Below are positions 60,393 to 64,000 of a stretch of 64,000 nucleotides of DNA, one piece after another. The DNA is from Ophthalmolycus amberensis (lineage: Eukaryota > Chordata > Actinopteri > Perciformes > Zoarcidae), in NCBI GenBank assembly GCA_024529925.1, contig JAFEUB010000060.1, positions 524,001-588,000 of the forward strand. Reading direction: 5' to 3'. The notes under the pieces were generated by a model. The model was not told where the DNA came from and did no database searches. It saw only the letters and a list, made by a program, of their open reading frames with translations. The first letter of the stretch is position 1. The number at the start of each line of letters is the position of its first letter. The translations under genes were made by a program, and so were the position numbers.

Positions 60393-62667
60393 TTAAAGCT
60401 GCGAGCAGCGATGGGCGGGCCCTCGCAATATGCGCGTCGGGGTGCCGGCGGGACTCCGGCCTGCGCGGCCGAGAACGTCCGCGACCGTCGGACGGCGCGA
60501 GGACTCTGGTTGATGCTGCCGTTCGGTTCTGTGACCGTCAGACACTGCATGCAGGTTTAGAGCATGGCCCCAATATACTTTTATTTAAGTCCACATGTGA
60601 TACATGTTCCTACCAAATTTCATACATCTAGGTGAAACGTACTGCGAGGGCTGCTTCGTTGAAATTTTGTAGGGGGCGCTATTGAGCCGATTTGCCACTC
60701 TGAACCAATAAAATCATATTCTATAACTACATTTCGGGTTTGTAATCTGCTTGCCAAGTATGCTTATGTTTCGAGCATTTGTAGCCTCTCAAAATGACCT
60801 TCGTTGTTAACGGCGAAGACTGCATTGCCACGGCAACGGCGTTCTATGAAACATCAAAGGCTTCATGATCTGGCATTATGAACTTCTTGTATTTGTGTGG
60901 AACAAATATGATATTGATTTGATTTACCTACTAAGAGAAACAAGCCAAAGTATAAAGACTTTAACTTCCTGTTACCAGTAGGTGGCGCTATGACTATGAT
61001 TCAAAATTGGCCTGCGGATGTCTTCAGGCCTGGAGTCTAATCAAACATGTGAAATCTGGTAAAGATCTGATGATGTGGAGTCGAGTTACATCAGTTTATT
61101 CGTTCATTGGCGAAGGATCGAAATTCCGTCGCCACGGCAACAGCTTTTCACGAAACAACTAGCTTTGAGTAACTTTTCATCACAAAGGTCTTTAGACTGT
61201 ACCGACCAAATTTGAAGTTGATCTGATTAATTCCCTAGGAGGAGTTCGTTAAAGTGCAGCGCCTGGAAATGACAGAAACGACACTAGAAATTCATAAACA
61301 ATGCAAAATGGCTGACTTCCGGTTGGGTTTAGAGCATGGCCCCAAGAGACTTTTATGTAAGTCCATGTGTGATACATGTTCCTACCAAACTTCATACATC
61401 TAGGTCAAACATACTGCGAGGGCTGCTTCGTCGAAATTTTGTAGGGGGCGCTATTGAGCCGATTTGCCACTCTGAACCAATAAAATCATATTCTATAACT
61501 ACATTTCGGCCTTGTAATCTACTTGCCAAGTTTGCTTATGTTTCGAGCATTTTTAGCCTCTCAAAATGACCTTCGTTGTTAACGGCGAAAACTGCATCGC
61601 CACGGCAACGGCGATCGACGAAACATCAAAAGCTTCATGATCTGGCATTATGAACTTCTTGTATTTGTGTGGAACAAATTTGATATTGATTTGATTTACC
61701 TACTAAGAGAAACAAGCCAAAGTAGAAAGACTTTAACTTCCTGTTACCAGTAGGTGGCGCTATGACTATGATTCAAAATTGGCCTGCAGATGTCTTCAGG
61801 CCTGGAGTCTAATCACACACGTGAAATCTGGTAAAGATCTGATGATGTGGAGTCGAGTTACATCAGTTTATTCGTTCATGGCGAAGGATCGAAATTCGCC
61901 GAGCCGCCACGTCGCCGCCCTTCAGTAACTTCTTACAATCTTCACAATGAAGCATTATCAAGGTGTTAAGGCTTTTCTGACAACATTTGAGAGGGATCTG
62001 ATTAATCTGTGAGGAGCAGGATGTCAAAGTACACAGCGTACAACTTCCGGTTGCCACTAGGTGGCGCTATCACTATGATTCTAAATTATCATATGGATGT
62101 GTTCCGGGTCGGGATGTTATGACATATGAGAGATTTGGAGCAGATTCGACAATGTACGGCCGAGTTACAACAACTTCCTGTTTCGTGGCGAATGGTGTTT
62201 CTTTGACGCCACGCCACGGCCACATAGTTCGATAACTTTTTGATCTTTGAGTAACTTTTCACTGCCAAGGTCTCAAGAGCAGACTAGCCGAATCTGAAGT
62301 CAATCGGGTCAAATCTCTGGGAGGAGTTCGTTAAAGTATGACGCCTTGAAACGGTCAAAATACGGCATAAACGTAAAAATGGCCGACTTCCTGTTTGGTT
62401 TAGAGAAAACTTCCAAGAGGATTTTTTGTGCGTCTCATCACGTTCCACATACCTACCAAATTTCATACAGCTGGGTGAAACCTGATGTTGGGGCTACTCA
62501 ATAGGGGGCGCTAGCGAGCCAATATTTCATACCGCAGCTGGACACCCCAATCAGACTGCAATTTTCGCAAATTCTGGCTTGCGTGCCAAATTTCACAAAA
62601 TTCCCAATATCCCAAGCACCTCCTTTCTGCGACGAAACACTTAAAATAATAATAATAAGAAGAAGAA
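60393..62667 (+). mobile_element. Array element copy 8 (rearranged)
   Basis: The head and first module jump straight to the second module's downstream part near 60780 (TGTAGCCTCTCAAAATGACC), run to GGATCGAAATTC at 61115-61126, and then jump back to module A text (CGTCGCCACGGCAACAGC, 61127 onward) before continuing normally. The result is a partial internal duplication and three CTCF cores: 60975-60989, 61747-61761 and 62054-62068. No tail is present before copy 9. Confidence 0.87.
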
Positions 62668-64000
62668 TTAAAGCTGCGAGCAGCGATGGGCGGGCCCTCG
62701 CAATATGCGCGTCGGGGTGCCGGCGGGACTCTGGCCTGCGCGGCCGAGAACGTCCGCGACCGTCGGACGGCGCGAGGACTCTGGTTGATGCTGCCATTCA
62801 GTTCTGTGACCGTCGGACACTGCATGCAGGTTCAGAGCATGGCCCCAATATACTTTTATTTCAGTCCACATGTGATACATGTTCCTACCAAATTTCATAC
62901 ATCTAGGTCAAACATACTGCGAGGGCTGCTTCGTCGAAACATCAAAAGCTTCATGATCTGGCATTATGAACTTCTTGTATTTGTGTGGAACAAATATGAT
63001 ATTGATTTGATTTACCTACTAAGAGAAACAAGCCAAAGTATAAAGACTTTAACTTCCTGTTACCAGTAGGTGGCGCTATGACTATGATTCAAAATTGGCC
63101 TGCAGATGTCTTCAGGCCTGGAGTCTAATCAAGCACGTGAAATCTGGTAAAGATCTGATGATGTGGAGTCGAGTTACATCAGTTTATTCGTTCATGGCGA
63201 AGGATCGAAATTCGCAGAGCCGCCACGTCGCCGCCCTTCAGTAACTTATTACAATCTTCACAATGAAGCATTATCAAGGTCTTAAGGCTTGTTTGACAAC
63301 ATTTGAGAGGGATCTGATTAATCTGTGAGGAGCAGGATGTCAAAGTACACAACGTACAACTTCCGGTTGCCACTAGGTGGCGCTATCACTATGATTCTAA
63401 ATTATCATATAGATGTGTTCCGGGTCAGGATGTTATGACATATGAGAGATTTGGAGCAGATTCGACAATGTACGGCCGAGTTACAACAACTTCCTGTTTC
63501 GTGGCGAATGGTGTTTATTTGACGCCACGCCACGGCCACATAGTTCGATAACTTTTTGATCTTTGAGTACCTTTTCACTGCCAAGGTCTCAAGAGCATAC
63601 TGACCAAATCTGAAGTCAATCGGGTCACATCTGTGGGAGGAGTTCGTTAAAGTATGACGCCTTGAAACGGTCAAAAAACGTCATAAAACTAAAAATGGCC
63701 GACTTCCTGTTTGGTTTAGAGAAAACTTCCAAGAGGATGTTTTGTGCGTCTCATCACGTTCCACATACCTACCAAATTTCATACAGCTGGGTGAAACCTG
63801 ATGTTGGGGCTACTCAATAGGGGGCGCTAGCGAGCCAATATTTCATACCGCAGCTGGACACCCCAATCAGACTGCAATTTTCGCAAATTCTGGCTTGCGT
63901 GCCAAATTTCACAAAATTCCCAATATCCCAAGCACCTCCTTTTTGCCATGAAACTTGTAAAATAATAATAAGAAGAATAATAATAAACATTAGAAATACA
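62668..64000 (+). mobile_element. Array element copy 9 (internal deletion, tail cut by window edge)
   Basis: A deletion of about 650 bases joins GGGCTGCTTCGTCGAAA to CATCAAAAGCTTCATGAT at 62939, with CGAAA shared at the junction. CTCF core matches are at 63063-63077 and 63370-63384. Its TAA tract is uninterrupted and the tail begins at 63985 (AAACATTAGAAATACA) and leaves the window. Confidence 0.88.

Larger units (their letters stand above)
46310..64000 (+). repeat. Head-to-tail array of a ~2.06-kb non-coding element (nine copies, runs off the window)
   Basis: All nine copies face the same way. Heads begin TTAAAGCTGCGAGCAGCGAT at 46310, 48274, 50238, 52199, 54157, 56351, 58329, 60393 and 62668. 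A complete copy has a CpG-rich head of about 150 bp, two related modules offset by 467 bp (for example 46480-46721 and 46947-47188), two further modules with GGTGGCGCTAT boxes, a module with AATAGGGGGCGCTAGCGAGC, a TAA/AAG tract and a 3' tail ending GTGCTCGGGCCCTAA. No frame exceeds about 127 codons and none has a domain. The recurrent 60- to 118-codon frames are shadows of the repeat. I do not recognise a named family. Confidence 0.93.

Noticed and set aside
46194..63069. Recurrent 60- to 127-codon frames in the array (for example those starting MATGSCTLC and MQCLTV)
   Set aside because: They recur only because the DNA repeats. Some differ by frame-changing indels between copies and overlap on both strands, which shows no protein selection.
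46310..64000. CRISPR-like or bacterial repeat array
   Set aside because: Units are about 2 kb, lack short repeats with unique spacers, and lie in clear vertebrate DNA.

Overview
This window is animal DNA, most likely from a ray-finned (percomorph-type) fish. The indications are widely spaced exons with canonical splice signals, tRNA-derived SINEs with L2-type tails, hAT-type miniature elements with 8-bp target duplications, a Ty3/gypsy fragment, very long simple repeats, and open frames that are short and mostly overlap in several frames. There is no operon-like or bacterial organisation. The species cannot be named from the sequence.

Coding content is very small. The only host gene I can support is a group III metabotropic glutamate receptor on the + strand, seen as two adjacent internal exons (28944-29079 and 29813-29967) that encode part of the glutamate-binding Venus-flytrap domain. 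Their splice phases are compatible and both frames are open. No other exon of this gene was found, so most of the window is probably intron, with possibly some intergenic DNA.

Layout. 1-423: Ty3/gypsy reverse transcriptase fragment, broken by a dispersed repeat called R1 here. 855-1215: decayed non-LTR fragment. 5044-5302: SINE. 15941-16586 and 22071-23114: very long pyrimidine-rich simple repeats. 20048-20479, 32519-33079 and 39475-39998: hAT-type miniature elements with target duplications. 30248-30571: long inverted-repeat element between receptor exons or in a following intron. 34999-35890: nested minisatellite. R1 copies recur at about 424, 18381, 20665 and 42475.

46310-64000 (running off the right edge) is a head-to-tail array of nine copies of a non-coding element of about 2.06 kb. 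Heads and tails are not equal in number: nine heads, but only four complete tails, three of which are stacked at 56163-56341. Reading heads as opening and tails as closing brackets gives a consistent nested self-insertion history, with every insertion between an A and a T and no target duplication. The two complete innermost copies (54157-56220 and 58329-60392) have the same length and matched at every diagnostic position I compared. The 3' end (small hairpin, 10 nt, CTAA, then T) resembles a rolling-circle (Helitron-type) terminus, although the 5' end is not canonical.

The array carries 19 exact matches to the CTCF core consensus CCASYAGRKGGCRSY, all on the + strand, and nine of them sit beside an ETS-type ACCGGAAGT site. 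The unrelated R1 family carries a near-consensus CTCF core too. This element-borne, same-orientation CTCF-motif cluster next to, or inside, a neural receptor gene is the most interesting feature of the window. Binding is not shown by sequence alone.
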